From: Myxococcales bacterium
Lineage (GTDB): Bacteria; Myxococcota_A; UBA796; GCA-2862545
Length of the DNA stretch: 64,000 bases
Reading direction: 5' to 3'
Assembly (NCBI GenBank): GCA_019634415.1
Contig: JAHQVJ010000117.1
Location: 1-64,000, forward strand
A program made the position numbers and the translations under genes. Shown piece after piece: positions 63,811-64,000 of this stretch. Numbering within the stretch: position 1 is the first letter of the stretch; the number at the start of each line of letters is the position of its first letter. The notes beneath the pieces were generated by a model. The model searched no databases. It was not told where the DNA came from and saw only the letters and a program-made list of their open reading frames with translations.

Positions 63811-64000
63811 ATGACCTCCGATCGCACGCGAGCGGCACTGGCCGACGGTCTCCGAGGAGCGCTTGCGGGCCGCCCCCTCCTGCTGGTGGGCGGCATGGCC
63901 CGAGCCCACGCCACGCGCGCCCGCACGCTGCGGGAGCTGGGCCTGGGGCCCATGTGGATCCTCGCCTCGGGCGCCGGGGGAGATCCGCCCGAGGACATTC
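63811..64000 (+). CDS. Unidentified gene, cut by the window end
   Basis: The frame is open from ATG 63811 to the last base (63 residues): helical start, then RPLLLVGGMARAHATRARTL and LGLGPMWILASGAGGDPPE. The G-G-M-A/ARAL pattern is like the N-terminal domain preceding an ATP-grasp fold, but the part is too short to decide. It starts 6 bases after the lipoprotein stop. Confidence 0.5.
   Translation, partial: MTSDRTRAALADGLRGALAGRPLLLVGGMARAHATRARTLRELGLGPMWILASGAGGDPPEDI

Overview
The window is a single high-GC, gene-dense stretch of bacterial chromosome. It most resembles a Myxococcota or 'Deltaproteobacteria'-type genome. Supporting signs are many secreted lipoproteins with Asp/Cys-rich MopE-type putative metal-binding repeats, two proteins ending in a membrane segment plus Arg cluster (MYXO-CTERM-like), a DUF4423/TIGR02147-type regulator, WGR and TIGR02996 domains, and very frequent stop/start overlaps. 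I saw no rRNA, tRNA, CRISPR array, insertion sequence or phage gene. The taxonomic call is inference from gene content.

1-26.8 kb is a mixed envelope and metabolism region. It holds the 5' part of murF, a nucleoside phosphorylase, a degenerate M16 peptidase-like protein, and a MopE-repeat protein ending in a c-type haem site. These are followed by a vWA lipoprotein, a two-FAS1 protein, an SDR, mltG, a Uma2-family protein, an AraC regulator, a large DUF4838/alpha-glucuronidase-like secreted protein, a GMC oxidoreductase with its Tat-type partner, a beta-helix lipoprotein and a MATE exporter. A compact minus-strand operon follows: vWA lipoprotein, OmpA/TSP3 protein, DUF5718-like protein, SDR.

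27.2-44.8 kb is the standout. A plus-strand super-operon encodes a soluble FtsH-type AAA protease, a MoxR ATPase, a vWA-like protein without an obvious metal site, a radical-SAM-activase-like protein that has lost its Fe-S cysteines, and several unassigned partner proteins. Together these look like the predicted FtsH-vWA-MoxR ('fvm') ternary systems. Without a real gap it continues into homologues of the uncharacterised Salmonella STM4011-STM4015 genes: an ATP-grasp protein, a WGR/TIGR02996/leucine-rich protein, an alkaline-phosphatase/sulfatase-fold hydrolase and two radical SAM enzymes. Most of the fvm genes are joined by 4-base NTGA stop/start overlaps, including one that implies a CTG start for MoxR. 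I infer that the ATPase/protease module and the STM401x modification module work together.

44.8-64 kb returns to accessory genes. These are a TraB/GumN-like lipoprotein, an ankyrin protein, an M60-type metallopeptidase, regulators, a methyltransferase, a sulfotransferase, two more MopE-repeat proteins, a NADAR protein, a TIGR02996/LRR protein with a decayed tandem copy, a secreted DUF1330/NIPSNAP-like protein opposite a LysR regulator, small membrane and lipoproteins, and a gene cut by the window end. Several perfect inverted repeats (16, 15, 10 and 8 bp arms) mark possible terminators or operators.
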